From Gammaproteobacteria bacterium (GTDB lineage Bacteria > Pseudomonadota > Gammaproteobacteria > Pseudomonadales > Pseudohongiellaceae), in the NCBI GenBank assembly GCA_002706685.1, contig PALV01000010.1:186001-250000 (forward strand): 64,000 bases of DNA, written 5' to 3'. The notes under the pieces were generated by a model, which did no database searches, was not told the DNA's origin, and was given only the letters and a program-made list of their open reading frames with translations. Position numbers and translations under genes: made by a program. Within the stretch, counting starts at the first letter, position 1. The number at the start of each line of letters is the position of its first letter. Shown one piece after another: positions 40,367 to 51,076 of the stretch.

Positions 40367-41938
40367 TTACGTGGTCAGTGCTCTCAACAGGTTATTATAA
40401 TCTTCTGCCAGATCCTGCGAACTACCACGCAGATTCTTTACTTGTTTGCAGGCGTGCAAAACAGTGGTGTGGTCTCGACCACCAAAGGCCTCACCAATCT
40501 CAGGCAAACTATGATTAGTCAGCTCTTTGGCCAGACTCATGGCAATCTGTCTGGGTCTGGCAACTGAACGGCTGCGACGCTTAGACAGCATGTCCGACAT
40601 CTTGATCTTATAGTATTCCGCAACTGAACGCTGAATGTTATCAATAGAGACCAATTTATCATGCAGAGCAAACAGATCCCTTAGCGCTTCCCGGACCAGA
40701 TCAAGATCAATTCTACGATTCACGAAATTCGCGTGGATGATCACTTTCTTGAGAGCGCCTTCCAACTCACGTACATGAGAGCGCAGTCTCTGCGCGATAA
40801 ACATCGCAGCATCCCCAGGGAGCTCAACGTTACTCTGGGCGGCTTTATTTATCAGAATGGCGGCCCGGGTCTCAAGTTCGGGCGGCTCGACCGCCACACT
40901 TAAACCCCAACCAAAACGAGACTTCAACCTTTCCTCTAAGCCATTGATTTCTTTATGATATCTATCACTGGTCAGAATAATCTGTTGTCCACCCTCCAAT
41001 AGCGCATTGAAAGTGTGGAAGAACTCCTCCTGTGAACGCTCTTTACCCGCAAAAAACTGAATGTCATCAATCAGCAATGCATCAACTGTTCGATAGTAAC
41101 GCTTGAACTCATTGATCGCATTCAACTGCAGTGCTGTAACCATCGTCGCAACAAAAGTCTCTGAATGCAGATACACCACCTTGGCATCCGGTTTACGCGC
41201 TAAAAGATAATTTCCGATCGCGTGCATAAGGTGGGTTTTACCCAGACCCACACCACCGTATATAAAGAGGGGGTTGTAAGCACCACCAGGATTCTCTGCT
41301 ACCTGTAAGGCAGCCGCCCGGGCTAGCTGGTTAGACTTACCCTCAATAAAATTCTCGAAGGTGTTATCACGATTCAGGGATCCTTTATGACGCAGCTTAC
41401 CTTCAATGATCTGCTCCATCCTGTGTGAGCCGCCAGCGCTCTTACCGGGCCTGCGGTCACGTGAAGGAACCTGAATCCGACCACTACCAGTATTCTGGTT
41501 ATCTAAGCCTGTAGGATTGCCCTTCAGGGCATCACCGTCCAACAGCGCTTTTGGAGACTCTACCTCAGGAAGTACCAGCTTTCTGGCCGTGGGCGACGAA
41601 CGTGACAATGCTGTACTTGTCACCACGCCACCTGAACCACCGACTGTAGATGATGCAGAATGTGCATGAGACTGAGCTTGCTGTCTGCCGGCGCCTACTT
41701 CGACGCTCACGTCCAACGCTTCATTTCCGCCATGGCGTCTTACCAACTCACAAATGCGGGAATAGAACTTGTCTTTCACCCAATCCTGCACAAATCGATT
41801 AGGAGCAAAAAGCGTTAAGCCATTAGGAGAACTTTCTGCTTGTAGAGGTCGGATCCAGGTGTTGAACTGCTGCGACGGTAACTCATCCCGGAGATTGTCA
41901 ACGCATTGTTGCCAGGTTGCTTGTTGCACGACTTTCAC
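40367..41938 (-). CDS. dnaA: Chromosomal replication initiator DnaA
   Basis: Initiates replication by binding DnaA boxes and melting the origin. In 523 residues: domain I (about 1-85), a long Ser/Gly/Pro-rich domain II linker (about 90-185), the AAA+ domain with Walker [11 protein letters not shown] (about 229-238) and Walker [10 protein letters not shown], then domain IV with the box-recognising helix-turn-helix including [15 protein letters not shown] (about 482-496). The linker is longer than in E. coli (467 residues in total). Leftward, with the origin region directly upstream. Confidence 0.98.
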   Translation of the reverse strand: MKVVQQATWQQCVDNLRDELPSQQFNTWIRPLQAESSPNGLTLFAPNRFVQDWVKDKFYSRICELVRRHGGNEALDVSVEVGAGRQQAQSHAHSASSTVGGSGGVVTSTALSRSSPTARKLVLPEVESPKALLDGDALKGNPTGLDNQNTGSGRIQVPSRDRRPGKSAGGSHRMEQIIEGKLRHKGSLNRDNTFENFIEGKSNQLARAAALQVAENPGGAYNPLFIYGGVGLGKTHLMHAIGNYLLARKPDAKVVYLHSETFVATMVTALQLNAINEFKRYYRTVDALLIDDIQFFAGKERSQEEFFHTFNALLEGGQQIILTSDRYHKEINGLEERLKSRFGWGLSVAVEPPELETRAAILINKAAQSNVELPGDAAMFIAQRLRSHVRELEGALKKVIIHANFVNRRIDLDLVREALRDLFALHDKLVSIDNIQRSVAEYYKIKMSDMLSKRRSRSVARPRQIAMSLAKELTNHSLPEIGEAFGGRDHTTVLHACKQVKNLRGSSQDLAEDYNNLLRALTT

Positions 41939-41971
41939 TGCCCTGTAGTCTGTTATTGTAGAACTGCTATC

Positions 41972-42000
41972 TGAATAGGAAAGGAATTCTACCCTGCCAA
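41972..42000 (-). promoter_or_regulatory. Candidate dnaA promoter
   Basis: On the minus strand TTGGCA (41995-42000) is followed after 17 bp by TATTCA (41972-41977); a TAGAAT at 41986-41991 is an alternative -10. The perfect DnaA box at 42008-42016 lies directly upstream, so DnaA could autoregulate. Confidence 0.35.
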
Positions 42001-42239
42001 TAAACAGTTATCCACACCTGAACGCTTTAAATCAATATATTACCATAAAGTTTTTATTCTTTGTTTTTCATATACTTAGTAGGTACTATCGTAGAATAAA
42101 GGCCACAACACAGAGAATAAAAAATAATACTGGTGTACAGTTATACACAGGATAAGCTGTGGATAAGTTGTGACTAAACAGGGTATAACAAACCTGAACT
42201 ATAGCCAGCCAAAAAAGCACTGTTTTCGCAACAAGTTAC

Positions 42240-42268
42240 TTGCAACGCCACAGCAATCCCTATAAAAT
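42240..42268 (+). promoter_or_regulatory. Candidate rpmH promoter
   Basis: TTGCAA (42240-42245), 17 bp, then TAAAAT (42263-42268), about 53 bp before the rpmH ATG. Confidence 0.5.
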
Positions 42269-42320
42269 TCGCGCTCTTCGATTTACCGAACCAATTTACA
42301 GAATTACCTGGAAGACCACT

Positions 42321-42455
42321 ATGAAAAGAACTTTTCAACCCAGCGTTTTGAAGCGTGCTCGCAGTCACGGTTTTCGTGCTCGCATGGCCACCCGCGGTGG
42401 TCGTCTGGTTATCAAGCGTCGTCGTGCACGAGGCCGCGCTAAACTGTCTGCCTGA
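42321..42455 (+). CDS. rpmH: 50S ribosomal protein L34
   Basis: A 44-residue basic protein, beginning [22 protein letters not shown] and ending [10 protein letters not shown], typical of bL34. It starts at 42321 with GGAAGACC upstream; a longer in-frame version from 42240 would add an unrelated N-terminus. First gene rightward of the origin, followed by rnpA after 21 bp. Confidence 0.98.
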   Translation: MKRTFQPSVLKRARSHGFRARMATRGGRLVIKRRRARGRAKLSA

Positions 42456-42476
42456 TGGTTCTGACCCGGGCCGCAT

Positions 42477-42848
42477 GTGACCAGCAAAGGTTTTGGCAAA
42501 CAACTGCGGCTTCTGACTGCGTCTGACTTCAAACAGGTATTTGATCAGGCGCAGTACAAAATCTCCTGCTCTCAATTTCTGATACTGGCCATAGATAATG
42601 GGCTTTCAGAACCCCGACTGGGCCAGGTGATTGCCAGAAAGAACATTCGACTGGCTGTTCAACGTAATCGAATCAAACGGTTGGTGCGCGAATCCTTTCG
42701 CCACCGTCAGCAATTGCTCACCGGTCTGGATATCGTTATTCTGGCCAGACGCGGTCTGGATTCAACAGAGAATCCAGAGCTTTCAGAGCTGCTGGAGAAA
42801 CTGTGGCAAGATCTTATCCGACGACGCAACCGCAAGGCCGCACGCTAA
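42477..42848 (+). CDS. rnpA: Ribonuclease P protein component
   Basis: Protein cofactor of RNase P, which matures tRNA 5' ends. The 123 residues contain the RNR motif in AVQRNRIKRLVRESFR (about 60-75) and an N-terminal LTASDFKQVF. The start is a GTG at 42477. The rpmH-rnpA-yidD-yidC order is nearly universal, and yidD follows after 13 bp. Confidence 0.96.
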   Translation: MTSKGFGKQLRLLTASDFKQVFDQAQYKISCSQFLILAIDNGLSEPRLGQVIARKNIRLAVQRNRIKRLVRESFRHRQQLLTGLDIVILARRGLDSTENPELSELLEKLWQDLIRRRNRKAAR

Positions 42849-42861
42849 CGGGTAATTCTTA

Positions 42862-43116
42862 ATGCTGGCAAAGATCGCTATCAAATTGATCTCCGTTTAT
42901 CAGTGCACTCTGAGTCTGCTGATAGGCAACCAATGCCGATTCTACCCCTCCTGCTCACACTACACTCAAGATGCCATTGTCACTCATGGTCTGGCTAAAG
43001 GGTGTATGATGGGCGCCAAACGAATTCTGCGTTGCCATCCCTGGCATCCGGGAGGCTATGACCCAGTCCCTGGTTGTCATCATCCAGCAGATAATTCCAA
43101 CACCTCAACCAAATAA
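42862..43116 (+). CDS. yidD: Membrane protein insertion efficiency factor YidD
   Basis: Small membrane-associated protein that aids YidC-dependent insertion. The 84 residues include an N-terminal amphipathic helix and the family core CRFYPSCSHYTQDAI and CHPWHPGGYDPVP. 13 bp before yidC. Confidence 0.96.
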   Translation: MLAKIAIKLISVYQCTLSLLIGNQCRFYPSCSHYTQDAIVTHGLAKGCMMGAKRILRCHPWHPGGYDPVPGCHHPADNSNTSTK

Positions 43117-43129
43117 GTAGCTTTCGCAC

Positions 43130-44848
43130 ATGGATTACATTAAATACGCATTACTTGCCGGTCTGGCCGCTGTTTCCTACTTGTTGTTGCTGGAATGGCA
43201 ACGTGATTACCCACCGATTGATTCACGCCTCGAACCTACTGCAGTGGAATCAACACCAGCAAATTCGGAAGCAGGTAATGCTGTAGCACTGGAAGATGTA
43301 CCGGATGTGCCAAGTACCAACAGTGACGATATCCCGGAAGTCAGCTCAGCCGTTGCCACAACAGACACTGTGAGCAGCCAAAGCAACGATCAGGACAGTC
43401 TTGTCACCGTGACAACCGATGTGCTGAACGTCACTATCAATCGTCGCGGGGGAGATATTGTTTTTGTTTCCCTGCCGGAACACGCGACTGAAATCGACCG
43501 TCCGGAAGACCCCTTTGTGCTGCTGGAATCAAGCGGCAATCGCAATTACGTCGCTCAAAGTGGCCTGATCGGTGCCAACGGTATCGACGGTGGAACCCAG
43601 CGTCCCCTCTATTCTGTTTCCAGCTCTGACTTTTCTCTCAGCCCGAACCAGGACACTTTGCAGGTGGATTTGACGCTGACCGATGAGAACGGTGTCGAAG
43701 TAACAAAGCGCTTTACTTTTAGACGTGGCGACTACCTGATTGATATCGCTTACCTGATAGACAACCCAACACAGGCTCCCTGGCGTGCGAACATGTTTGG
43801 TCAGATCAAGCGCGGCAATTATGAAGATCCAACTCAGGGCAGCGGCTTTGGTATGGCAAGCTATCTCGGTTTTGCCACTACAACCAGCGAAGATAACTAC
43901 CTGAAGATTCCATTCGACGAGATCACAGGCAACCGCCCTGCATACGACATACAGGGTGGCTGGGTCGCCCTGAGTCAACATTACTTTATTTCAGTGTTCG
44001 TCCCGCCACAGGACATGAGCAACACCTATTCATTCCGACGCAACGCCCAGGGCGAGTTTATCGGCGGTTTCACCAGCCCCCAGTTTGAAGTTCCTGCCAA
44101 CAGCAACGGTATGCAGCAGGTTTCTTTCTATGCGGGTCCCAAAGATCAGTACCGACTTGGTGAAATCGCACCGTGGCTGGATCGCACCATCGACTACGGC
44201 TGGTTATGGTTTGTTGCATCACCTATCTATTGGCTGCTGACACAGATCAATGACGTGATAGGCAACTACGGCTGGTCAATCCTTATCCTCACCCTGATCG
44301 TTAAAGCCGTGTTCTTCAAACTGTCGGCGACCAGTTATCGCTCAATGGCGAACATGCGTCGTGTCATGCCGAAAATGAACCAGTTAAAAGAGCGTTACGG
44401 TGATGACAAGATGAAGCTCCAGAAAGCCACCATGGAGCTATACAAGAAAGAGAAGATCAACCCGTTCGGCGGCTGCCTGCCGATGCTGGTCCAGATGCCT
44501 GTGTTTATTGCACTGTACTGGGTATTGCTGGAAGGTGTAGAGCTGCGACATGCTCCCTGGATCCTGTGGATTAATGACCTGTCCGTGATGGATCCCTACT
44601 TTGTGTTGCCGTTGCTGATGGGTGCGTCCATGTATGTTCAATTTATGTTGAACCCGACGCCCCAGGATCCTACTCAGGCCAAAATCATGAAGTTCATGCC
44701 GGTTGTCATGACCGTGTTCTTCCTGTGGTTCCCGGCTGGACTGGTACTGTACTGGCTTGCCAACAGCGTGCTCGGTATTGCCCAGCAGTGGTATATCACA
44801 CGCAAGATTGATGCTGAATACGCCGCCAAGGAAGCTGCGCGCAGCTGA
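43130..44848 (+). CDS. yidC: Membrane protein insertase YidC
   Basis: Inserts inner-membrane proteins, alone or with SecYEG. The 572 residues fit the proteobacterial long form: span 1 (about 4-22), an acidic linker, a large periplasmic beta domain (about 60-345), then five spans including [25 protein letters not shown] with the hydrophilic-groove Arg, and [24 protein letters not shown] synthase subunit c, encoded downstream, is a known YidC substrate. mnmE follows after 5 bp. Confidence 0.97.
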   Translation: MDYIKYALLAGLAAVSYLLLLEWQRDYPPIDSRLEPTAVESTPANSEAGNAVALEDVPDVPSTNSDDIPEVSSAVATTDTVSSQSNDQDSLVTVTTDVLNVTINRRGGDIVFVSLPEHATEIDRPEDPFVLLESSGNRNYVAQSGLIGANGIDGGTQRPLYSVSSSDFSLSPNQDTLQVDLTLTDENGVEVTKRFTFRRGDYLIDIAYLIDNPTQAPWRANMFGQIKRGNYEDPTQGSGFGMASYLGFATTTSEDNYLKIPFDEITGNRPAYDIQGGWVALSQHYFISVFVPPQDMSNTYSFRRNAQGEFIGGFTSPQFEVPANSNGMQQVSFYAGPKDQYRLGEIAPWLDRTIDYGWLWFVASPIYWLLTQINDVIGNYGWSILILTLIVKAVFFKLSATSYRSMANMRRVMPKMNQLKERYGDDKMKLQKATMELYKKEKINPFGGCLPMLVQMPVFIALYWVLLEGVELRHAPWILWINDLSVMDPYFVLPLLMGASMYVQFMLNPTPQDPTQAKIMKFMPVVMTVFFLWFPAGLVLYWLANSVLGIAQQWYITRKIDAEYAAKEAARS

Positions 44849-44853
44849 TCAGT

Positions 44854-46251
44854 ATGCTGAGCGCATCGGACACAGATACCATATGCGCAATCGCCACCCC
44901 GCCAGGACGCAGCGGGGTGGGTATTGTCCGGGTATCAGGCCCTGCCTGTCTGGCGATTGCAGCCAGGGTCCTCAAATTCTCTCCAACTCCGCGTCACGCG
45001 CATTACTGTCCTTTTTACAACGTCGATGATTCTGTCCTGGATCAGGGCATAGCGCTGTTTTTCCCTGGTCCCAATTCCTTCACAGGAGAAGACGTCCTGG
45101 AACTGCAGGGCCATGGCGGTTTTTATGTCCTCGATGCCTTACTGCAGACTTTGCTGCAGTCGGGCGCCCGCCTGGCACGACCGGGTGAGTTTACCGAAAG
45201 GGCGTTTCTGAACGACAAGCTCGATCTTGCCCAGGCTGAAGCTATCGCCGACCTGATCGACTCCAGCTCTGCCGAAGCCGCTCGGAGCGCCATGCGAACC
45301 TTGCAGGGAGAGTTTTCCAGGCTGATCGATTCGCTGGCCGACAAGATTGTTAACCTTCGTGTCTACCTTGAAGCCGCTATCGACTTTACCGATGAGGAAA
45401 TCGATTTCCTGTCCGAAGGACGCATCGGAGAAAAGTTGTCAGAGGTCAACCTGCAACTTGATCAGATCATGGCACAGGCACGCCAGGGCGCTCTGATAAG
45501 GGAGGGCATGGCAGTCGTCATCGTTGGCAAACCCAACGCAGGCAAATCGAGTCTGTTGAACGCTCTGGCTGGTAAAGACAGCGCTATTGTCACCGATATC
45601 GAAGGCACAACCCGCGATGTGTTGAGCGAACAGATCCATATTGATGGCATGCCGCTGCATATTACCGACACGGCCGGACTTCGCGACAGCAGTGATCCGG
45701 TAGAGCAGGAGGGCATCAGGCGGGCCATGAAGGCTCTGGAGCAGGCTGACCGCGTCTTATTGATGGTCGACAGCAGCAGAGAAAACGTGGATAACAGCAA
45801 CCTGTTTGATTACCTGAACAATACGATCCTTTCGCCCCTGTTGCCTGCAGTCGACAGTGCACGACTGACAATCATTCAGAATAAAGCAGACCTGACCGGG
45901 AAGGCAGCTGAACGATTCAATCCAGACGATGCACGACAGGCCACTATCATCCGCCTGGCCGCCAAGCAACGACAGGGCATCGAACTGCTTCAACAACACC
46001 TTAAAGACTGTATGGGCTTCCAGGCAGCAGGAGAGGGTGGTTTTATCGCCAGACGTCGACATCTGGACGCCCTTAATAAAGCACAGCAATGCCTGCAACA
46101 GGCAATTTGGCAACTGGAACATCAAGGAGCTGCTGAGTTGGTCGCCGAAGATTTGCGACACGCTCACCAGCATCTGGGTGAAATCACGGGTGCATTTACC
46201 ACAGACGACCTGCTCGGCAAGATTTTTTCCAGCTTTTGCATAGGAAAATAA
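44854..46251 (+). CDS. mnmE: tRNA modification GTPase MnmE
   Basis: With MnmG makes the cmnm5U34 modification of certain tRNAs. The 465 residues have the N-terminal formyl-THF-binding domain, the helical domain, an inserted G domain with [14 protein letters not shown] (about 224-237), DTAGLRDS (G3) and NKAD (G4), and the terminal FCIGK with its essential Cys. Followed by the 396-bp AT-rich gap before mnmG, rather than immediately by mnmG. Confidence 0.97.
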   Translation: MLSASDTDTICAIATPPGRSGVGIVRVSGPACLAIAARVLKFSPTPRHAHYCPFYNVDDSVLDQGIALFFPGPNSFTGEDVLELQGHGGFYVLDALLQTLLQSGARLARPGEFTERAFLNDKLDLAQAEAIADLIDSSSAEAARSAMRTLQGEFSRLIDSLADKIVNLRVYLEAAIDFTDEEIDFLSEGRIGEKLSEVNLQLDQIMAQARQGALIREGMAVVIVGKPNAGKSSLLNALAGKDSAIVTDIEGTTRDVLSEQIHIDGMPLHITDTAGLRDSSDPVEQEGIRRAMKALEQADRVLLMVDSSRENVDNSNLFDYLNNTILSPLLPAVDSARLTIIQNKADLTGKAAERFNPDDARQATIIRLAAKQRQGIELLQQHLKDCMGFQAAGEGGFIARRRHLDALNKAQQCLQQAIWQLEHQGAAELVAEDLRHAHQHLGEITGAFTTDDLLGKIFSSFCIGK

Positions 46252-46647
46252 TTACTGTCAGTAAGGTGGCCGAAAACTGTGTATAACCTTAATATTTCTG
46301 TGAATAACTTTTTGATAAAAATCTCCCTTTTTTGAGCCTGTGGACAAACATCGCTTTAGCCAACAGCTTTACCACCTGGTGCAACCAGCTTGAGCATAGC
46401 TTGTGAAGAGACTTATACAGCTATCAGGTCTTTGTTTTATATAGATAATATTTGGTTCTCAACAGAAAAGTCGCCAACCATTAATAACATCAGTATCAAT
46501 TCTTTATTTATCTATTAACTAAATAGATTATTTTAGTAATCAGTATTGTGAATAATATTTGCTTGTGGATTATTTTCGCCGCTAGCCCTTTAAATTTGTA
46601 TTTGAGCGCTTATACTTAGCGACCCTTTTCCGGTAACTGAAGACCTT
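46252..46647. other. AT-rich mnmE-mnmG gap with DnaA-box cluster (396 bp); second candidate origin
   Basis: Contains DnaA-box-like sites at 46278-46286 (TTATACACA on minus), 46299-46307 and 46547-46555 (TTATTCACA on minus), plus near matches at 46339-46347 (TTGTCCACA) and 46564-46572 (TAATCCACA). All read in the same direction. The middle (about 46430-46560) is very AT-rich. A possible -10, TATACT at 46611-46616, precedes mnmG. No coding sequence was seen. In enteric bacteria the origin abuts mnmG, so this could be a functional or secondary origin. Confidence 0.55.
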
Positions 46648-48552
46648 ATGGACTTTTCCAAACGCTATGATGTGATCGTGGTAGGTGGCGGACATGCTGG
46701 GACCGAGGCAGCCCTGGCGGCAGCCCGTTCCGGCGCGCAAACCCTGTTACTGACACACAACATCGAAACGCTGGGCCAGATGTCCTGTAATCCCGCCATC
46801 GGCGGTATTGGCAAAAGCCACCTTGTGCGTGAAATCGACGCGCTGGGGGGCGCGATGGCGCGCGCCACAGACCGGGCAGGCATCCAGTTTCGGGTACTCA
46901 ACAGCAGCAAAGGACCCGCTGTGCGTGCCACTCGCGCGCAGGCTGATCGCGTTTTGTACAAGGCCGCTATCCGAAGCATGCTAGAGCAGCAGGAAAATCT
47001 GGATATTTTTCAGCAGGCTGCCGACGATCTGATAATCAACGGCGAGCAGGTTGAGGGCGTGGTTACGCAGATGGGCGTGCGTTTTCATGCACCAACGGTG
47101 GTACTGACAACCGGCACATTTCTGGGCGGTAAAATACATATTGGCCTTGAAAACTCTGCTGGTGGTCGTGCGGGGGATCCGCCTTCGATCAGACTGGCTG
47201 ACCGTTTACGGGAGTTACCATTCAATGTCGGGCGTTTAAAAACCGGGACGCCACCACGAATCGATGCCCGTTCAGTTGATTTCTCCGTCATGCAGGCCCA
47301 GCCCGGTGATACGCCCTTACCGGTGATGTCCTTCATGGGCTCCGTAGAAGATCACCCGCAACAGATTAACTGCTACATCACGGCTACCAATGAGCAATGC
47401 CATGACATTATCCGCAGTGGCCTTGATCGTTCCCCCATGTATACCGGCGTCATTGAAGGACTGGGCCCGCGCTACTGCCCGTCCATTGAAGACAAAGTCA
47501 TGCGTTTTGCTGACAAAACCTCACACCAGATTTTTGTCGAACCGGAAGGACTGACCACCAACGAACTGTATCCCAACGGTATTTCCACCAGCCTGCCATT
47601 CGATGTGCAGCTGCGAATGGTGCGTCAGATAAAGGGTTTTGAGAACGCACACATAACGCGACCCGGTTACGCTATCGAATACGACTTCTTTGACCCGCGT
47701 GATCTTAACTATTCGCTGGAAACAAAATTTATCAAAGGCCTGTACTTCGCCGGTCAGATCAATGGCACAACAGGTTACGAAGAAGCTGGCGCGCAGGGTC
47801 TGCTGGCCGGCATCAATGCCGCCAGAGCCGCGCGAGGGCTGGAAAGCTGGTGTCCACGGCGCGACCAGGCCTACATTGGTGTGCTGGTAGACGACCTGAT
47901 CAGCCTGGGAACCAATGAGCCATATCGCATGTTTACCAGCCGCGCTGAGTATCGGCTGATGCTGCGTGAGGACAACGCTGACCTTCGCCTGACGGAAGCC
48001 GGACGCGAGATGGGGCTGATCGACGATCAGCGCTGGGAAGCCTTCTGCCGCAAACAGGAGGGGATCCGGGATGAGCTGGCGCGACTGAAATCTACCTGGA
48101 TTCAACCGGGTACTGACAAGGCGCAGGCAGTTGACCCGTTGCTGGAGAAACCGATCGCACGTGAATTCAGTCTGTCTGACCTGCTGGCGCGTCCCGATGT
48201 CACTTACCGGGGGCTGGCCAATGTGCTTGCTGAAACCAGTGCGGCCATGCCGGATCTTGATCCTCATGTTGCTGAGCAGGTTGAAATTCAGCTCAAGTAC
48301 CAGGGCTATATAAACCGTCAGCAGGGCGAGATTGAAAAACTCAAGCGCCAGGAGAATACTCCGCTGCCGGCTGATCTGGACTACCAGCGTATGGATGGTC
48401 TTTCCAATGAGCTGAAACAGAAGCTGTTGGCTGCCCGGCCGGAATCGATAGCCCGTGCAGCGCGTATTCCTGGTATGACGCCAGCAGCTGTGTCGCTGCT
48501 GTTGATTCACCTGAAGAAGTATCAGGCGGTGAGAGACAAGCAACGTGCCTGA
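46648..48552 (+). CDS. mnmG: tRNA modification protein MnmG (GidA)
   Basis: FAD-dependent partner of MnmE in cmnm5U34 formation. The 634 residues (E. coli 629) begin with the dinucleotide-binding [21 protein letters not shown] (about 10-30), followed by [22 protein letters not shown], and TGTPPRI; the C-terminal MnmE-binding domain contains the [16 protein letters not shown] segment. It overlaps rsmG by 8 bp. Confidence 0.98.
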   Translation: MDFSKRYDVIVVGGGHAGTEAALAAARSGAQTLLLTHNIETLGQMSCNPAIGGIGKSHLVREIDALGGAMARATDRAGIQFRVLNSSKGPAVRATRAQADRVLYKAAIRSMLEQQENLDIFQQAADDLIINGEQVEGVVTQMGVRFHAPTVVLTTGTFLGGKIHIGLENSAGGRAGDPPSIRLADRLRELPFNVGRLKTGTPPRIDARSVDFSVMQAQPGDTPLPVMSFMGSVEDHPQQINCYITATNEQCHDIIRSGLDRSPMYTGVIEGLGPRYCPSIEDKVMRFADKTSHQIFVEPEGLTTNELYPNGISTSLPFDVQLRMVRQIKGFENAHITRPGYAIEYDFFDPRDLNYSLETKFIKGLYFAGQINGTTGYEEAGAQGLLAGINAARAARGLESWCPRRDQAYIGVLVDDLISLGTNEPYRMFTSRAEYRLMLREDNADLRLTEAGREMGLIDDQRWEAFCRKQEGIRDELARLKSTWIQPGTDKAQAVDPLLEKPIAREFSLSDLLARPDVTYRGLANVLAETSAAMPDLDPHVAEQVEIQLKYQGYINRQQGEIEKLKRQENTPLPADLDYQRMDGLSNELKQKLLAARPESIARAARIPGMTPAAVSLLLIHLKKYQAVRDKQRA

Positions 48553-49210
48553 CAAACAACTGCTGGCTCTGCTGCAGCGGGGCCAGGAAGAAATGCATCT
48601 GGGCTTGTCTGAGTCACAGTGCCAGCAACTGATTGCATATGTTGAGTTGCTCGACAAATGGAACAAGGCGTTTAACCTTTCAGCGATCCGCGACCCACAA
48701 CAGATGGTGTCTCGTCATCTGCTGGACAGTCTGACGCTGCTTCCACGCCTGCGGTACCTCCAACAGCAGAGCAGCGAACCGCTGGTCCTGCTGGATGTCG
48801 GCACCGGTGGCGGATTGCCGGGAATCCCGCTTTCCATCGCCCTGCCGGAAATGGCTTTTTATCTGTTGGACAGCAATGGAAAAAAGACCCGTTTTCTGTT
48901 CCAGACGGTAACAGCCCTGTCACTTGGCAACGTCACGGTCGAGAACTGTCGCATCGAAAGCTACCAATGTGCCAAGCAAATTGATATTGTCGTCAGTCGA
49001 GCGTTTTCTTCGCTGTCTGATTTTGCCGCTGGCTGCCAGCATTTGTGTCAGCCTCATACCCGGCTACTGGCCATGAAGGGAGTTTATCCCGAAAGTGAAC
49101 TGGCGGAACTGTCTGCCGACTGGCAGGTAGTGGCAAGCCAGCCGCTGTCGGTGCCTGGCTGCGAGGGTGAACGACAACTAATTGAATTGATGCAGAACCC
49201 GACGATCTGA
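48545..49210 (+). CDS. rsmG: 16S rRNA m7G527 methyltransferase
   Basis: SAM-dependent methyltransferase that modifies G527 of 16S rRNA. The 221 residues have [29 protein letters not shown] (about 34-62) and the SAM site [17 protein letters not shown] (about 82-98). The start is a GTG inside the end of mnmG. Usual mnmG-rsmG-parA-parB order. Confidence 0.97.
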   Translation: MPDKQLLALLQRGQEEMHLGLSESQCQQLIAYVELLDKWNKAFNLSAIRDPQQMVSRHLLDSLTLLPRLRYLQQQSSEPLVLLDVGTGGGLPGIPLSIALPEMAFYLLDSNGKKTRFLFQTVTALSLGNVTVENCRIESYQCAKQIDIVVSRAFSSLSDFAAGCQHLCQPHTRLLAMKGVYPESELAELSADWQVVASQPLSVPGCEGERQLIELMQNPTI

Positions 49211-49230
49211 CACTCACGCAGGTGACGCAG

Positions 49231-50010
49231 GTGACAAAAATACTGGCAATCGCCAACCAGAAAGGTGGCGTAGGAAAAACAACCACTTCGGTCAATCTGG
49301 CTGCATCCCTGCAGGCTACCAAACGCAAAGTACTGCTGGTCGACATGGACCCTCAGGGCAATGCCACCATGGGAAGTGGTGTAGATAAAGCTGAGCTGGA
49401 ATACTCCGTTTACGATGTGCTGATCGGCGAGGCTGATTTTGATCAGGCCAGAGTGACTGCGCCAGAGGCAGGCTTTGACATGTTGCCGGCAAACGGCGAC
49501 CTGGTGGCTGCCGAAATAGAATTGCTGGAGATGAACGAGCGAGAAAGTCGCCTCAAGAATCTGCTGGCAAAGATACAGGACCGTTATCACTTCATCGTTA
49601 TTGACTGCCCGCCGTCGCTCAACATGTTGACCCTCAACGCGCTGGTGGCAGCGCAGGGCGTCATCATCCCTATGCAGTGTGAATACTATGCGCTGGAGGG
49701 GCTTTCTGCATTGATGGACACCATCGCGGCGGTCAGTGAGACACACAACCCGCAGCTCAAGGTCGAAGGAATTCTGCGAACCATGTACGATCCGCGCAAT
49801 AAATTGACTACTGAAGTGTCAGGTCAATTATTCGACCATTTTGGTGATCGTGTCTATCGCACCGTAGTGCCACGCAATGTCAGGCTGGCAGAAGCGCCGA
49901 GCTATGGCATGCCGGTGCTGCAGTACGACAGGCAGTCACGCGGGGCTATCGCCTATCTGGCGCTTGCCGGAGAGATGCTGCGACGAAATGAGCAGCAGGC
50001 GATCGCCTGA
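49231..50010 (+). CDS. parA: Chromosome-partitioning ATPase ParA (Soj)
   Basis: MinD/ParA-family ATPase that moves ParB-parS complexes. With the start at GTG 49231 the protein is 259 residues, beginning MTKILAIANQKGGVGKTTTSVNLAASL, with the deviant Walker A (KGGVGKTT) near residues 11-18 and VDMDPQGNATMGSG after it. An alternative GTG at 49222 adds three residues; the two starts lie in a tandem GCAGGTGAC duplication (49219-49236), and only the second has a ribosome-site-like AGGTGA upstream. parB follows after 60 bp. Confidence 0.96.
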   Translation: MTKILAIANQKGGVGKTTTSVNLAASLQATKRKVLLVDMDPQGNATMGSGVDKAELEYSVYDVLIGEADFDQARVTAPEAGFDMLPANGDLVAAEIELLEMNERESRLKNLLAKIQDRYHFIVIDCPPSLNMLTLNALVAAQGVIIPMQCEYYALEGLSALMDTIAAVSETHNPQLKVEGILRTMYDPRNKLTTEVSGQLFDHFGDRVYRTVVPRNVRLAEAPSYGMPVLQYDRQSRGAIAYLALAGEMLRRNEQQAIA

Positions 50011-50070
50011 TTGAACAATCAAGAATTAGACTGAGCTGAGGCAGCCAGTAACCGCATTCAAGGAACAAGC

Positions 50071-50976
50071 ATGTCAGGAAAGAAAAAACTGGGCCGTGGA
50101 CTGGACAAACTGCTGGGGGGAGCGACAACCGTCAGACGTGATGCGACACCAGATGTCAGCGACGCGAAGACCCTTACCCCGGGTGAGACTCTCACCGACC
50201 AGACTCTCCGTCACCTGCCTGTTGATCTGATCCAGCGCGGCAAGTATCAACCGCGCACCGATATGCATCAGGAAGCCCTGCAGGAGCTGGCGGAATCTAT
50301 CAAGGCCCAGGGCGTCATGCAGCCAATTGTGGTTCGCCCGATTTCAGATGACAAATTCGAGATCATTGCTGGCGAGCGCCGCTGGCGTGCCACGCAACTG
50401 GCGGGCCTGGATACCATCCCCGCCGTGATCAGACTGGTGGGCGACGAATCAGCCATAGCCATGGCGCTGATAGAAAACATCCAGCGTGAAAACCTTAACC
50501 CGATTGAAGAAGCCACCGCGCTGAAGCGCCTGCAGGAAGAGTTTAATCTGACGCAGCAGGAAGTGGCAGACGCAGTCGGCAAATCCCGTACAACCGTAAC
50601 CAATCTGTTGCGACTGATGGCACTGACCCCGGATGTCCGCCTTATGCTTGAGCGTGGCGACCTGGAAATGGGACATGCCCGCGCATTGCTGGCGCTGACC
50701 GACGACGCGCAGAGTGATGCCGCCAAAACGGTCAACGGCAAAGGTTTATCTGTCCGCCAGACTGAAGAACTGGTGCGCCGATTGAGCACAGAATCAAACA
50801 AGCCCAAGCCTGAGCCCCAGCGCGAAGATCCGGACATCAAGCGACTGGAAGAAAGCCTGTCAGAGCGCGTTGGCGCACGTGTGCAGATACAGCATGGCCC
50901 CAAAGGTGCAGGCAAAGTGACGCTGCGTTACAACAGCCTGGATGAACTGGACGGAATTCTGGCACATATTAAGTAA
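50071..50976 (+). CDS. parB: Chromosome-partitioning protein ParB (Spo0J)
   Basis: CTP-dependent clamp that loads at parS and spreads. The 301 residues contain the N-terminal ParB/Srx domain with GKYQPRTDMHQEALQELAESIKAQGVMQPI and the GERRWRATQLAG motif (about 109-120, CTP-binding box), the helix-turn-helix LTQQEVADAVGKSRTTVTNLLRL (about 155-177), and a C-terminal dimerisation domain. Two parS sites lie in recF, about 11-12 kb away. Confidence 0.97.
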   Translation: MSGKKKLGRGLDKLLGGATTVRRDATPDVSDAKTLTPGETLTDQTLRHLPVDLIQRGKYQPRTDMHQEALQELAESIKAQGVMQPIVVRPISDDKFEIIAGERRWRATQLAGLDTIPAVIRLVGDESAIAMALIENIQRENLNPIEEATALKRLQEEFNLTQQEVADAVGKSRTTVTNLLRLMALTPDVRLMLERGDLEMGHARALLALTDDAQSDAAKTVNGKGLSVRQTEELVRRLSTESNKPKPEPQREDPDIKRLEESLSERVGARVQIQHGPKGAGKVTLRYNSLDELDGILAHIK

Positions 50977-50994
50977 TTAGCTGCGATTGGCGTG

Positions 50995-51023
50995 TTGATA
51001 CTGTGCACCAAAATACCTATAAT
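50995..51023 (+). promoter_or_regulatory. Promoter of the ATP synthase operon
   Basis: TTGATA (50995-51000), 17 bp, and a perfect TATAAT (51018-51023). It lies in the 100-bp gap after parB, about 54 bp before atpI. Confidence 0.75.
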
Positions 51024-51076
51024 GCGCACCTCTAAAGGGGAACGGACGCCAAGAACAAGAGAGCTTTTGACGACCA

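Larger units (their letters stand above)
41939..42320. other. Probable oriC in the dnaA-rpmH gap (382 bp)
   Basis: Holds three sites matching TTATNCACA: 42008-42016 (+, perfect), 42141-42149 (+, TTATACACA) and 42158-42166 (-, perfect), flanking an AT-rich stretch (about 42020-42130) suited to unwinding. Gene orientation diverges here (dnaA side leftward, rpmH side rightward), as expected at an origin. It also holds a candidate dnaA promoter on the minus strand and the rpmH promoter. In Pseudomonas the origin is in this same gap. Confidence 0.7.

Noticed and set aside
41455..41475. Possible third parS around GTCACGTGAAGGAA in dnaA
   Set aside because: Only the central CACGTG and a few bases match the 16-bp palindrome; the arms are not symmetrical.
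42008..46572. CRISPR-like interpretation of the repeated 9-mers near the origin
   Set aside because: The short repeats are DnaA boxes with irregular spacing and both orientations; no regular repeat-spacer array is present in the window.
47521..48666. 381-codon minus-strand frame opposite mnmG and rsmG
   Set aside because: Antisense to two well-conserved genes and not similar to any family I know.
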